Below, piece after piece: positions 47,909 through 56,791 of a DNA stretch of 64,000 bases. The translations under genes and the position numbers were made by a program. The stretch is from Marinomonas hwangdonensis (GTDB lineage: Bacteria; Pseudomonadota; Gammaproteobacteria; Pseudomonadales; Marinomonadaceae). How positions within the stretch are numbered: the first letter of the stretch is position 1; each line of letters opens with the position of its first letter. The notes beneath the pieces were generated by a model. It was not told the origin of the DNA, did not search any database, and saw only the letters and a list, made by a program, of their open reading frames with translations. The stretch covers positions 372,001 to 436,000 of the forward strand of contig NZ_RIZG01000001.1 of assembly GCF_003721245.1 (NCBI RefSeq), in the 5' to 3' direction.

Positions 47909-50095
47909 TTACTTTATAAAATTTGCTTTTCTGGCTTGATGCAGTTTTTTATAGCTTTCGATAAGACGTAAATGCGGTTCAATGCCTTCGAGTTGCATGC
48001 TGGTTTTGCTCAAACCGTAAAAACGTACCTCGCCGGTGACGGAACCCACGACGTTTTCAATAACGTCTTTGCCAAACATACGGCTGAAGTTATGGATAAA
48101 ATCGTCCAGTTCTAGGTCTTCATCTAGGGTGACTTCCAATACGCAATTCATCGCTTGATAGAAGAGACCGCGTTTTGCTGTGTTGTCGTTAAACTGCAGA
48201 AATTCACCCACCAGTTCGAGCGCTTCTTCGTGTTCACCAAGAGCTAAATAGATGAGGATTTTCAGCTCCATGATAGTCAGCTGGCCCCAGACGGTATTGT
48301 CATCGAAGACGATGCCAATCAAGGTGGCAATGTCTGTGTAGTTGTCCAGTTGGCTTTCTTCAAGACGATTCACCAATTTAGCCAGCTGTTTATCACTGAG
48401 TATATGCAGGTTTAAAATGTCTTCGCGATAATCCAGTGCTTTGTTGGTGTTGTCCCACACTAGGTCTTCTACTGGGTAGACTTCGGAATAATCGGGAACC
48501 AGAATCCGACACGCCGAGGCGCCTAAGTCACTAAGTTCGGCAACATACACTTCTTTGCCTAGGTCTTCTAAGATGCCAAATAGGGCGTCAGCCTCTTCTT
48601 GGCTGGTGCCAGAAAAGTCCCATTCACAGAAGTCGTAGTCGTGTTTGCTGCTAAAGAAGCGCCAAGAAATGACGCCTGTTGAGTCAATAAAATGCTCGAC
48701 AAAGTTTTCTGGCTCGGTCACGGCCATGCTGTTAAATGTCGGCTTGGGTATGTCGTTTAAGCCTTCAAAGCTGCGTCCTTGTAATAATTCCGTGAGGCTG
48801 CGTTCTAAGGCCACTTCCAAGCTTGGATGGGCGCCAAATGAGGCAAACACGCCGCCTGTTTTTGGGTTCATTAGGGTGACATTCATCACAGGGAATTGGC
48901 CACCAAGCGAGGCGTCTTTTACCACAATGGGAAAGCCTTGTTCTTCCAATTCTTTGATGCCCGCAAGGATGCTTGGGTATTTTTCCAATACTGCCATTGG
49001 CACATCAGGACAGACAATTTCGTCTTCAATGATTTGGCGTTTAACGGCGCGTTCTAAAATTTCTGACAAACATTGCACTTGCGCTTCTTGCTGATTATTT
49101 CCCGCGCTCATGCCGTTACTTAGAAACAGGTTTTCGATAAGATTCGACGGGAAGTACACCGTTTCGCCATCGGATTGACGTGTATAAGGAATGGTACAAA
49201 TGCCGCGTTTTTTATTGCCAGAATTGGTATCGATCAAGTGCGAGCCGCGAAGCTCGTCGTCTGGGTTATAAATAGCCAAACAGTAGTCGTCTAAGATACC
49301 TTCTGGTAAGGAATCGTCTTTGGTGAGGGCAAACCATTTTTCATTCGGGTAGTGGACAAATTCGCTGTTGGCGATGTCGGTACCAAAGAATTGATCATTG
49401 TAGAAAAAGTTGTTGTTCAAACGCTCAATAAACTCACCCAGAGCGGAACACAGGGCACTTTCTTTGGAGGCGCCTTTGCCATTGGTAAAGCACATAGGCG
49501 ATGCGGCGTCACGAATATGCAGTGACCAAACGTTTGGTACTATATTGCGCCATGAAGAGATTTCAATCTTCATGCCGAGGTCGGCGAGCATGGCGGTCAT
49601 ATTGGCAATGGTTTGCTCTAGTGGTAAGTCTTTACCAAGAATCACTGTACTCGTCGAGCCATCAGGCTGTCCCATCAACATGGCGTTAGCGTCTGCGTCT
49701 AGGTTGTCAACGGTTTCAATTTTAAACTGTGGCCCAGTCTGCACCACTTTTTTTACGGTACAACGATCAATAGAGCGCAAAATGCCTTCACGGTCTTTGT
49801 CAGAAATGTCGTCTGGTAATTCGACTTGAATTTGGAAGATTTGGTTGTAGCGATCTTCTGGATCGACAATGTTGTTTTGTGACAAGCGGATGTTGTCGGT
49901 TGAGATATCACGAGCTTTGCAGTAGACCTTGACAAAATACGCCGCACACAAAGCAGAAGACGCTAAAAAATAATCAAATGGACTGGGCGCAGAGCCATCG
50001 CCTTTGTAACGGATCGGCTGATCGGTAATAACGGTAAAATCGTCAAACTTGGCTTCAAGTCGCAGATTGTCGAGAAAATTAACTTTGATTTCCAT
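47909..50095 (-). CDS. OsmC-YcaO fusion protein
   Basis: A 728-residue fusion. Residues 1-135 form an OsmC-like domain: YKGDGSAPSPFDYFLASSAL, with the family Cys in SALCAAYFVKVYC and SIDRCTVKK. Residues 160-600 form a YcaO domain: GKGASKESALCSALGEFIER, TRQSDGETVYFPSNLIENL, QCLSEILERAVKRQIIEDE and ALERSLTELLQGRSF. The last 130 residues resemble the TPR-like C-terminus of E. coli YcaO. YcaO proteins use ATP to activate amide backbones; E. coli YcaO is linked to beta-methylthiolation of ribosomal protein S12. OsmC domains reduce organic peroxides with paired Cys. The fusion may couple sulfur or redox chemistry to YcaO, which is an inference. Confidence 0.9.
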   Translation of the reverse strand: MEIKVNFLDNLRLEAKFDDFTVITDQPIRYKGDGSAPSPFDYFLASSALCAAYFVKVYCKARDISTDNIRLSQNNIVDPEDRYNQIFQIQVELPDDISDKDREGILRSIDRCTVKKVVQTGPQFKIETVDNLDADANAMLMGQPDGSTSTVILGKDLPLEQTIANMTAMLADLGMKIEISSWRNIVPNVWSLHIRDAASPMCFTNGKGASKESALCSALGEFIERLNNNFFYNDQFFGTDIANSEFVHYPNEKWFALTKDDSLPEGILDDYCLAIYNPDDELRGSHLIDTNSGNKKRGICTIPYTRQSDGETVYFPSNLIENLFLSNGMSAGNNQQEAQVQCLSEILERAVKRQIIEDEIVCPDVPMAVLEKYPSILAGIKELEEQGFPIVVKDASLGGQFPVMNVTLMNPKTGGVFASFGAHPSLEVALERSLTELLQGRSFEGLNDIPKPTFNSMAVTEPENFVEHFIDSTGVISWRFFSSKHDYDFCEWDFSGTSQEEADALFGILEDLGKEVYVAELSDLGASACRILVPDYSEVYPVEDLVWDNTNKALDYREDILNLHILSDKQLAKLVNRLEESQLDNYTDIATLIGIVFDDNTVWGQLTIMELKILIYLALGEHEEALELVGEFLQFNDNTAKRGLFYQAMNCVLEVTLDEDLELDDFIHNFSRMFGKDVIENVVGSVTGEVRFYGLSKTSMQLEGIEPHLRLIESYKKLHQARKANFIK

Positions 50096-50402
50096 TGAAT
50101 AGGTCCACTTTAGATGCGAGGTGCTCCCTCCAAACCTTTGATTGTCTGGGGTGAGCCAATAATGAGGATTATCAAGGATAGAGAGGGCAGAGTAAAATTA
50201 AATCGTTTATCTAACAAACTTAGAGCTGCTTTAGAGTATCTATAACACATAGCTATATCCTCAAGAGGCACATAGTTTATTGGTACAGCAATAGTAGTTT
50301 GCTACTTCGTGTTTTTTAAATTTTAAGTATTAAGTGCCTAACTCGGCTTTTATTATGATAAATTAATAATTTAAACATCAGATTGAGCAGGTTAAGTAGA
50401 TT
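50096..50402. other. Divergent intergenic region OsmC-YcaO / diguanylate cyclase
   Basis: 307 bases with promoters for both flanking genes. The right half is AT-rich, with TATGATAAATTAATAATTTA near 50355-50375. No small gene, RNA structure or clear operator was recognised. Confidence 0.4.
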
Positions 50403-52076
50403 ATGCTGCGAGGCTTCGACACATTTCGAAAGCGCATTACTTTATTATCTGGAGGCTTGTTACTTTCTCTAAGTTTTGTGCTGGTCACCTCTTTCTATCA
50501 ACTGACTTCTACACGTCTTTCGAATGCCAGCGGTGAATCTTTGGTGAGCCTCAGTCAATCGATTTCCAATATGTTGTCGGCCAATTTACTGGAGCGTGAG
50601 CGTGAGATCCGTTTACTCAGCAGGCGGACTTCTCTGTATGAAAATCAAGACTTAAGTGCGTTGCAAGATGCTATTGATGAGATAAGAAACTCTTATAAAG
50701 ATTATGCTTGGATTGGTTTTGCTAATGCAAGTGGCACAGTTATAGCTTCAGGGAACGGTATATTGAAAGGCGTAGATGTCAGTCAGCGGCCTTGGTTTAT
50801 CCATGGACGCTCAGGTCCTTTTGTAGGTAACGTTCACGAGGCATTATTGCTTGAAAACCTAATGCCTAAGCCTAAAGACGGTTCACCAATTCGATTTGTT
50901 GATTTTGCGGCTCCTGTGATGGGAGAAAACGGCGACTTCAAAGGCGTGGTTGCTACCCATGCAGATTGGTCTTGGGTTAGAGAGGTTTTGTTATCGTCTT
51001 TGACTGAAGCTTCGAAAAGAAAAGGTATCGATATTTTTATTATCGATAATGATAAAAAAATATTATATCCAGACAGTAATTTATTCAGCAATATCGAAGT
51101 GCCAAAACCTTTACCTAAAGATGGTCAATTTAAATCTCTTATTTGGCAAGATGAAAGTGAATATCTGACAAGTTTGGTATCATTAAATTCTTCAGAATCG
51201 TCGAATCTTGGTTGGCAAATTGTCTTACGTCAACCGCTTTCTAGTGCTATGTCAGCGGTGAAAGAAGTTCATACGCTTTTACTCTTTTTAGGTGTGTTTG
51301 CAACTTTACTTTGTATGCTACTAGCCTATCAGTTTGCTAGTACATTAAGTCGCCCGCTAGAGCGTTTGGCTCAGACTGCGAAAAGCATTCAACAAGGCAA
51401 TCGTAAGGAGACTTTTCAAGATGGTAGCCAGCTGACTGAAATTGCTAGCCTAAGTCGTTCTTTAGAGGAAATGATGTCTTCTTTGTTGGTTAGAGAGCAG
51501 TCTTTAATGCAGATGAACCTCACGTTAGAAACAAAAGTGCAACACCGAACAGCTGAATTGGAGGCTAGCAATCGGTCCTTAAAAGAAGCAGTGCGACTAG
51601 ACCCGCTAACACATAGCTATAATCGCTTAGCTTTAGACGAAGCTTTGCTTGATGAATATCGATTAGCGAAAGAGTTGAAGCGTCCGTTTGCCGTTATTAT
51701 GGTTGATGCGGATCACTTTAAAAAAGTGAACGATACTTATGGTCACACCATCGGAGATATCGTTCTTCAAAAAATAGCTAAGTTGTTTGCTGGAGTGGTT
51801 GGGATAAAAGGAATGGTCGCTCGATTTGGTGGTGAGGAGTTTACTGTGTTATTGCCAGATACTGGTGGCCCAGAAGCTAAAGATATGGCTGAAATGTTGC
51901 GCGAAGCGATTGAAAAAGAGGAAATGACTGAAGGTCTATACATTACTGCGAGTTTTGGCGTCGCTCTTTATGAGATAGATGACAATCACTATGAGCAAGT
52001 GCTCAATCGCGCTGATTCTGCACTTTATAAAGCGAAAGAAACAGGCAGAAATCAAGTGGTTATGAGTAATAAATAG
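50403..52076 (+). CDS. Cache-HAMP diguanylate cyclase
   Basis: A 557-residue membrane diguanylate cyclase. TM1 lies at about 15-35. A double-Cache-like periplasmic domain follows (about 40-280), with DYAWIGFANASGTVIASGNG, DVSQRPWFIHGR and GENGDFKGVVATH typical of dCache_1. TM2 is at about 285-308. HAMP comes next (LERLAQTAKSIQQGN), then a coiled coil and GGDEF with DADHFKKVNDTYGHTIGD and intact FGGEEFTVLLPD. No RxxD inhibitory site is evident. dCache domains commonly bind amino acids or other small molecules. It is a single gene with a divergent neighbour. Confidence 0.92.
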   Translation: MLRGFDTFRKRITLLSGGLLLSLSFVLVTSFYQLTSTRLSNASGESLVSLSQSISNMLSANLLEREREIRLLSRRTSLYENQDLSALQDAIDEIRNSYKDYAWIGFANASGTVIASGNGILKGVDVSQRPWFIHGRSGPFVGNVHEALLLENLMPKPKDGSPIRFVDFAAPVMGENGDFKGVVATHADWSWVREVLLSSLTEASKRKGIDIFIIDNDKKILYPDSNLFSNIEVPKPLPKDGQFKSLIWQDESEYLTSLVSLNSSESSNLGWQIVLRQPLSSAMSAVKEVHTLLLFLGVFATLLCMLLAYQFASTLSRPLERLAQTAKSIQQGNRKETFQDGSQLTEIASLSRSLEEMMSSLLVREQSLMQMNLTLETKVQHRTAELEASNRSLKEAVRLDPLTHSYNRLALDEALLDEYRLAKELKRPFAVIMVDADHFKKVNDTYGHTIGDIVLQKIAKLFAGVVGIKGMVARFGGEEFTVLLPDTGGPEAKDMAEMLREAIEKEEMTEGLYITASFGVALYEIDDNHYEQVLNRADSALYKAKETGRNQVVMSNK

Positions 52077-52196
52077 AGATCTTAAGATTAGTGTTTAAGG
52101 CTTTATCTTGATATTAACTTACTTGCTCTAAGAAAACCGGATAGTTACTTTTAATATTCAATAGAAATTACGTTTCACAAAATAGGGTGAACTGCG

Positions 52197-53519
52197 CTAC
52201 CTTTTTTCGGCTTCGGCTTCGGCTTCGGCTTCGGCTTCGGCTTCGGCTTCGGCTTCGGCTTCGGCTTCGGCTTCGCGTTCTGCTTCTGCGTGTTCTGCTG
52301 CCCAAACTCCAGCGGCTTCAACGGCAACAGGAGACGATGTGGGCGTGACACCAAGGTAGCTTTCAGTTTCTTCCAGAGGAATACTGGCCCGTTGAGTCAT
52401 TCGATATAGGGCATAAATTGCAATCACACCAAAGGTAATGCCAATAACAGGCCAGAAGGCAAAAGGCCCCGCCGTTTGCATGGCCCAGCCTGTCACAAGA
52501 GGCCCACTGATTGCTCCTAAGCCAAAAGTGAAAACCAGTCCGCCAGACGCTGCTGGCATATCTTCGGCGGATAAGGCGTCATTGGTATAAGCCAGAAATA
52601 GTGCATAAAGTGGCGTGGTAACCCCGCCCGCCAAAAAAGCCGCCAGCATGAGTGCATTGATATTGCCTTCTGAAAGCCACCCTATACTGCACGAAGCAGC
52701 GCCCAATACTGATGCCAATAAAATGAGTTTACGTCTATCCATACGGTCAGACAGCCAGCCAATAGGGTATTGCAGCACCAAGGCACCAGCAAACAGCATA
52801 GCCACAAATAAGGCTATCTGCGCTGTGGTTAAACCGATTTGTGCGCCAAACACCGCCCCCATACCCGACTGCGTGGCATAAACACTGCCGAGTAAAAAGA
52901 TACCGACGGTTCCCAGTGGCGAGGCAGAAAAAAGATTGCGAAGATTCATTGGCCGTGCGACTTCAACACTCGGGGCTGGGGTGACAGACAAAAGAATGGG
53001 GGCAAAGGAGACAGACACTAAAATCGAAGCGCCGATAAATAAAGCAGATGTGGCGGCATCCCCTAAGGTTAGCAAGCCCTGAGCCCCAATGATGCCTACT
53101 GTCTGAGCTATCATGTAAGCCGATAAAATCTTGCCACGATTCTCGTTAGTGGCGGCGTAATTTAACCAGCTTTCTGCGGTCACATAGATGCCAGACATGC
53201 AGAAGCCAATTAAAATGCGGAGCAGCGTCCATGCCCAAGGCTCGCTGATCAAAGGGAAAGCGATCAAACCTGCCGACATAAAACTGCCCAATGCCGCAAA
53301 AACTCGAACATGGCCGACGCGTTTTATTAACACTGGTGAAAAGCGCGCACCAGATAAGAAGCCGACAAAATACCCAGAGGTAATGATGGCTAACTCGGTG
53401 GCGCTGAAGCCCTCTATGCCACCGCGAACACCAATCAAAGTAAAATGCATGCCATTACCCAGCATGATAAGCACAATGCCTAATAATAAAGGCCAGACAC
53501 CAGACAACATTTTGACCAT
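52197..53519 (-). CDS. MFS transporter with Ala-Glu repeat tail (YcaD-like)
   Basis: A protein of 440 residues with about 12 hydrophobic helices, resembling the YcaD-type MFS group. Motif A-like SPVLIKRVGHVRVFAALGS and the second GWLSDRMDRRKLILLASV are visible, as is FCMSGIYVTAESWLNYAATN, a stretch typical of that group. The C-terminal 34 or so residues are a charged tail dominated by Ala-Glu pairs, encoded by a hexanucleotide tandem repeat. The frame opens at GTG 53531; ATG 53519 is preferred but neither has a strong ribosome site. Substrate is not known. Confidence 0.88.
   Translation of the reverse strand: MVKMLSGVWPLLLGIVLIMLGNGMHFTLIGVRGGIEGFSATELAIITSGYFVGFLSGARFSPVLIKRVGHVRVFAALGSFMSAGLIAFPLISEPWAWTLLRILIGFCMSGIYVTAESWLNYAATNENRGKILSAYMIAQTVGIIGAQGLLTLGDAATSALFIGASILVSVSFAPILLSVTPAPSVEVARPMNLRNLFSASPLGTVGIFLLGSVYATQSGMGAVFGAQIGLTTAQIALFVAMLFAGALVLQYPIGWLSDRMDRRKLILLASVLGAASCSIGWLSEGNINALMLAAFLAGGVTTPLYALFLAYTNDALSAEDMPAASGGLVFTFGLGAISGPLVTGWAMQTAGPFAFWPVIGITFGVIAIYALYRMTQRASIPLEETESYLGVTPTSSPVAVEAAGVWAAEHAEAEREAEAEAEAEAEAEAEAEAEAEAEKR
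52206..52271. repeat. Hexanucleotide tandem repeat (TTCGGC)11
   Basis: Eleven perfect copies of TTCGGC on the plus strand, followed by one imperfect copy (TTCGCG). On the coding strand each unit is GCC GAA, giving Ala-Glu. The array ends only a few bases from the stop codon of the MFS gene. Loss or gain of units by slippage keeps the frame, so it would change tail length and not switch the gene off. Confidence 0.95.
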
Positions 53520-53684
53520 TTTTCGGCTCACTCGAAAAAAAAGAGGTTAGGAGCGTGTCGTGTCGTTTTAAAAAACGTAAGAATCACGATTCACAATAAG
53601 TGGAAGTGTGTCATGGCCCCAAATCAGAATAAGAGATAAAAGCGTCACCAACGGGGCGTTTAACGACAGCGTTAAGGGAACGCC

Positions 53685-54356
53685 TTAACCTTTTATGTAG
53701 TAGCCCATGCCACGCTTGGTTTTAATTAATGGTGTACAGAAAGGGTCATCAATTTTTTTGCGCAGCCTGCGCATATACACATCCACAATATTGGTTAAAG
53801 GGTCTTGGTGTACTCCCCAAACATTCGCCAGAATACGCTCACGACTGAAAATTCGTTTTGGTGTGTTCATCAGCAATTCTAAAATACTCAGCTCTTTGGC
53901 GGTCAATTCAATCGTCTGATCGGCTCTTGTTACCTGCATAGTATCCAAACACAGTGATAAATCTCCCACTTGAAGAGCCCGGTGGCTACTTTCTACATGG
54001 TCGCGGCGATATAAAGCGTCTAAACGAGCTAGCAATTCATCAAAATGAAAGGGTTTACCAAGGTAATCGTCGGCGCCTGTTTGTAGGCCCTTAATGCGTT
54101 CGTCCACATCACTCAATGCGGACAACATTAAAATACGCACCTTAATGCCAGCCGAGCGGATTTCTTTACACAGGGTTAAACCGTCGATATTGGGCAACAT
54201 GCGATCTAAGATAATCACATCCAGCTCACAGCTTTTTATGGTGTTAAGTGCGTATTGACCATCATTTAAAACGTGAATTTGATGACCTTCTGCGGTTAAT
54301 CCTCGTTCGATAAAACTGGCTACTCGGACATCGTCTTCAATTAATAAAATTCTCAT
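53685..54356 (-). CDS. OmpR-family response regulator
   Basis: A 223-residue transcription regulator. The receiver has the acidic pair in LLIEDDVRV, Asp51 in VIILDRMLPNIDG and Lys in YLGKPFHFDELLARLDAL. The winged-helix DNA-binding domain has ELTAKELSILELLMNTPKRI and the recognition-helix part TNIVDVYMRRLRKKI. The ATG overlaps the stop of the kinase gene upstream (ATGA at 54353-54356). Targets are not known; the nearest divergent gene at 56110 is the obvious candidate. Confidence 0.94.
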   Translation of the reverse strand: MRILLIEDDVRVASFIERGLTAEGHQIHVLNDGQYALNTIKSCELDVIILDRMLPNIDGLTLCKEIRSAGIKVRILMLSALSDVDERIKGLQTGADDYLGKPFHFDELLARLDALYRRDHVESSHRALQVGDLSLCLDTMQVTRADQTIELTAKELSILELLMNTPKRIFSRERILANVWGVHQDPLTNIVDVYMRRLRKKIDDPFCTPLIKTKRGMGYYIKG

Positions 54357-55951
54357 ATATCACCGTCCTCCTCTAAGGGAAAGGTTAGGTATGCCGTGGT
54401 GCCGATTTGAGTTTGGCTCGTTAACACAATACAGCCGCCTAGTTGTTGGCAGATGCTATGGGCGAGAGTCAGTCCTATGCCTAAACCATCAGGTCGCGCA
54501 CGTTTACCGTTTTCGGCGCGAAAATAACGCTGAAAAATATGCGGTAAATCGTCTGCTTGTATGCCAATACCCTGATCGTATAACTGAATCTGCCACTGTG
54601 ACTCTAAAATAGTCAGAGTCAGGCTAAGAGGGTGTTTTTGGGGATCGTAGCGCAGTGCATTATCGACGATAATTCTAATTACCATCAGTAACTTGTCTAG
54701 GTCCATATAAGCGTTAAGGTGTTCCCAATGGGAATGGTTTGGTGCTTCTATGCGTAATTCAACCTGCTGTGGTTTGACTAACAGCTGGGCTTGCCGAACC
54801 ACAGCGTGCCATAGGGCTTGTAATGACATAGCCACACGTGTTGGTTGGAACAGTTTCTCGTCATGACGAACCAGCATAAGTAAATCTTCTATTCGATACG
54901 CTAAATACCCTGCGGACTCGTTGATGCGCTGCAATGCTTGTTGGTATTCCATTGGGCTGTTGTTGGGGTTGCGCAAAGTTACTTGCGCTTCACCTAGAAT
55001 AGCCGTGGCTGGCGTGCGCAGTTCATGACTCACATTGGCAAAAAACTCTTTTTGCTGGTGTTTGGCCTTTTCTAAGCTTTCTAAGGCTTGCGCTAGAGCT
55101 TCGGTACGCGCCTCGACTTCGGTTTCGATTAACTGGCGTGAGCTTAGCTCTTGCTTTTGTGCTTGCTCTAGACTCACTGCCATGTGGTTGAAATGTTTCG
55201 CAAGGATTTTTAACTCAGTTGGGCCGCTTTCTTCAATGCGATGGCTCAAGTTGCCTTGCTCAATGGCCGTGGTACTTTGCACTAAGGCGGCTAAGGGCTT
55301 GGACAAGGTACGCAACAACCAAACTCCCAACATGGCCCCTAAAAGTACCCCGATAGACGCCAAGCTCAGCACCACGATTTTTAGCATAGAGAGGGCATCA
55401 ACCGCAGTTTGCTCATAGCGTTCGGTGCGTTCTTTTTGCAGCGTAATGGCTTGATCAATCAGTTGTCGAAGATCGGTATCTTCAACACGATCAAAGGTTT
55501 GGCTTATTAGGGTCCAGCCATCATCATCGGAATGTATTTTGGCGATATCCCAAGAGCGTAAGGCATTTTTTAAGCGTTCTAAGTTTGTTTCAAATAAGTA
55601 GATCACCTTTATTTGTTGCGTTATCTCAGCAAAATCTTGTGTTGTTAGGCTGTGTTGCTGGGCTTGTGCGGTAAGTTGGTTTAACTGGCTGAGCAGATTG
55701 TCTAAGGTTTGAAAGCGGACATCACGCTTTAAGGTGCTACCATCTTTCAGTAACAAATATTCCGCTAGCCAGATTTTTAATTGTTGCTTTTCCGTACCCA
55801 GTTGCATCAGGTGCTGAAGAATTTGATTGGATGTTTGGCCACGTTGAATGTGATCGGTTGCTACTTTATTTGACCAATAGGCCGCACCAGCTTGAGCCAG
55901 GATAAATGATAATAACAGGGCCAGTACCAACGACAGTTTGTAGCGAAACAC
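54353..55951 (-). CDS. Sensor histidine kinase with HAMP domain
   Basis: A 532-residue membrane kinase. TM1 is at about 6-26, followed by a helical periplasmic part (about 27-190) with no named domain, then TM2 (about 192-214) and HAMP (LSKPLAALVQSTTAIEQGNL, IEESGPTELKILAKHFNHM). A coiled coil leads to the HisKA motif with His309 in FFANVSHELRTPATAILGE. The ATPase domain has N-box IRIIVDNALRYD, G1 YDQGIGIQADD and G2 PDGLGIGLTLAH. The response regulator overlaps its stop. It starts 158 bases from the divergent secreted-protein gene at 56110. Confidence 0.92.
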   Translation of the reverse strand: MFRYKLSLVLALLLSFILAQAGAAYWSNKVATDHIQRGQTSNQILQHLMQLGTEKQQLKIWLAEYLLLKDGSTLKRDVRFQTLDNLLSQLNQLTAQAQQHSLTTQDFAEITQQIKVIYLFETNLERLKNALRSWDIAKIHSDDDGWTLISQTFDRVEDTDLRQLIDQAITLQKERTERYEQTAVDALSMLKIVVLSLASIGVLLGAMLGVWLLRTLSKPLAALVQSTTAIEQGNLSHRIEESGPTELKILAKHFNHMAVSLEQAQKQELSSRQLIETEVEARTEALAQALESLEKAKHQQKEFFANVSHELRTPATAILGEAQVTLRNPNNSPMEYQQALQRINESAGYLAYRIEDLLMLVRHDEKLFQPTRVAMSLQALWHAVVRQAQLLVKPQQVELRIEAPNHSHWEHLNAYMDLDKLLMVIRIIVDNALRYDPQKHPLSLTLTILESQWQIQLYDQGIGIQADDLPHIFQRYFRAENGKRARPDGLGIGLTLAHSICQQLGGCIVLTSQTQIGTTAYLTFPLEEDGDI

Positions 55952-56109
55952 ATTTATCTCCAGCCAACCAAGTTTGAATATTCAGCAGAGTAAACGATTC
56001 CGCTATCAGCGGTAAACACTGTTCATCTGAGGTTAATCTTAGGCGCCTATTGAAATTCAGAATGTACGGGTAGATTAAAGACTCATCCATCCAAACATAG
56101 GGTCTTATT

Positions 56110-56679
56110 ATGAAACACGTTAAAAATGCATTGGCCATTTCAGCATTGCTTGGCGCTACTTTTTTTTCATTCAATGCGATTGCCGCGGATACGGTAGTCA
56201 ATAACTCTATTAGCCATCAAGACGTATTAAAGGCGCAGCAGGCGTGGGTAGATGCTCTAATCAAAATCAGTCAGACCTATGAAAAGCAAGGTCATGCCGC
56301 GGCCAAAACCCTGGCCCAGCAAGTATTGGATCAAGCTTATGGCTACAAACAAGGCGCGGTATTATTTAAGCCAACGTTAGCCAGTGGCGAAAAGACCTTC
56401 CGTACTGATTCCGCCGGCGCACTGTCTTATTTTGTTGGAAAAAACTCCGATTACCCACTGGATACGGGCTTTGCTTTAAAAGACTGGCAGCAGTTTAGCT
56501 TTAATAACGCGGCGGTTTACTTGAACGGCGATATCGCCTTGACCATGGGGCATGTAAAGGTCACGAACAGCAAAGGACAAGAAACCCTTGTTGATAAGAG
56601 TTGGGCGTTTAAAAAAGACGAGCAGGGGAATCTTCGTATTGTACTGCACCATTCCTCTTTGCCATATCAGGCAAACTAA
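56110..56679 (+). CDS. Small secreted protein, SnoaL-like fold
   Basis: A 189-residue exported protein. The signal peptide MKHVKNALAISALLGATF is followed by cleavage near FNAIAA-DTV. The mature part has a helical start (HQDVLKAQQAWVDALIKISQ) and a beta-rich end (NAAVYLNGDIALTMGHVKV, KSWAFKKDEQGNLRIVLHHS) of the SnoaL/NTF2-like cone type. Family members in databases often carry the name 'phosphoribosyl-AMP cyclohydrolase', but no HisI metal motif is present and that name should not be trusted. It is divergent from the two-component system, which may control it. A strong bidirectional terminator follows. Confidence 0.75.
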   Translation: MKHVKNALAISALLGATFFSFNAIAADTVVNNSISHQDVLKAQQAWVDALIKISQTYEKQGHAAAKTLAQQVLDQAYGYKQGAVLFKPTLASGEKTFRTDSAGALSYFVGKNSDYPLDTGFALKDWQQFSFNNAAVYLNGDIALTMGHVKVTNSKGQETLVDKSWAFKKDEQGNLRIVLHHSSLPYQAN

Positions 56680-56708
56680 TTTCAATAGGACGCTATCTTT
56701 CTAGATAA

Positions 56709-56745
56709 AAAAGCCTTGCTGACCATAGTGGTCAATAAGGCTTTT
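56709..56745. terminator. Bidirectional terminator between convergent genes
   Basis: A 9-bp outer stem (AAAAGCCTT / AAGGCTTTT) encloses a second perfect inner stem (GACCA-TAG-TGGTC). It lies between the secreted-protein gene (+) and the alcohol dehydrogenase gene (-) and can serve both. Confidence 0.9.
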
Positions 56746-56791
56746 CGTGTTGTCGATATGGCCAAATATTTGGCCACTCTTAGGTAGCGCG

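Noticed and set aside
52206-52271. Phase-variation switch by the TTCGGC repeat
   Set aside because: The unit is 6 bp and lies at the 3' end of the gene, so slippage cannot shift the frame.
53671-53689. GTTAAGG-GAACG-CCTTAAC hairpin at the end of the response regulator gene
   Set aside because: It overlaps the stop codon, has a weak AT-rich stem and no T-tract, so I do not call it a terminator.
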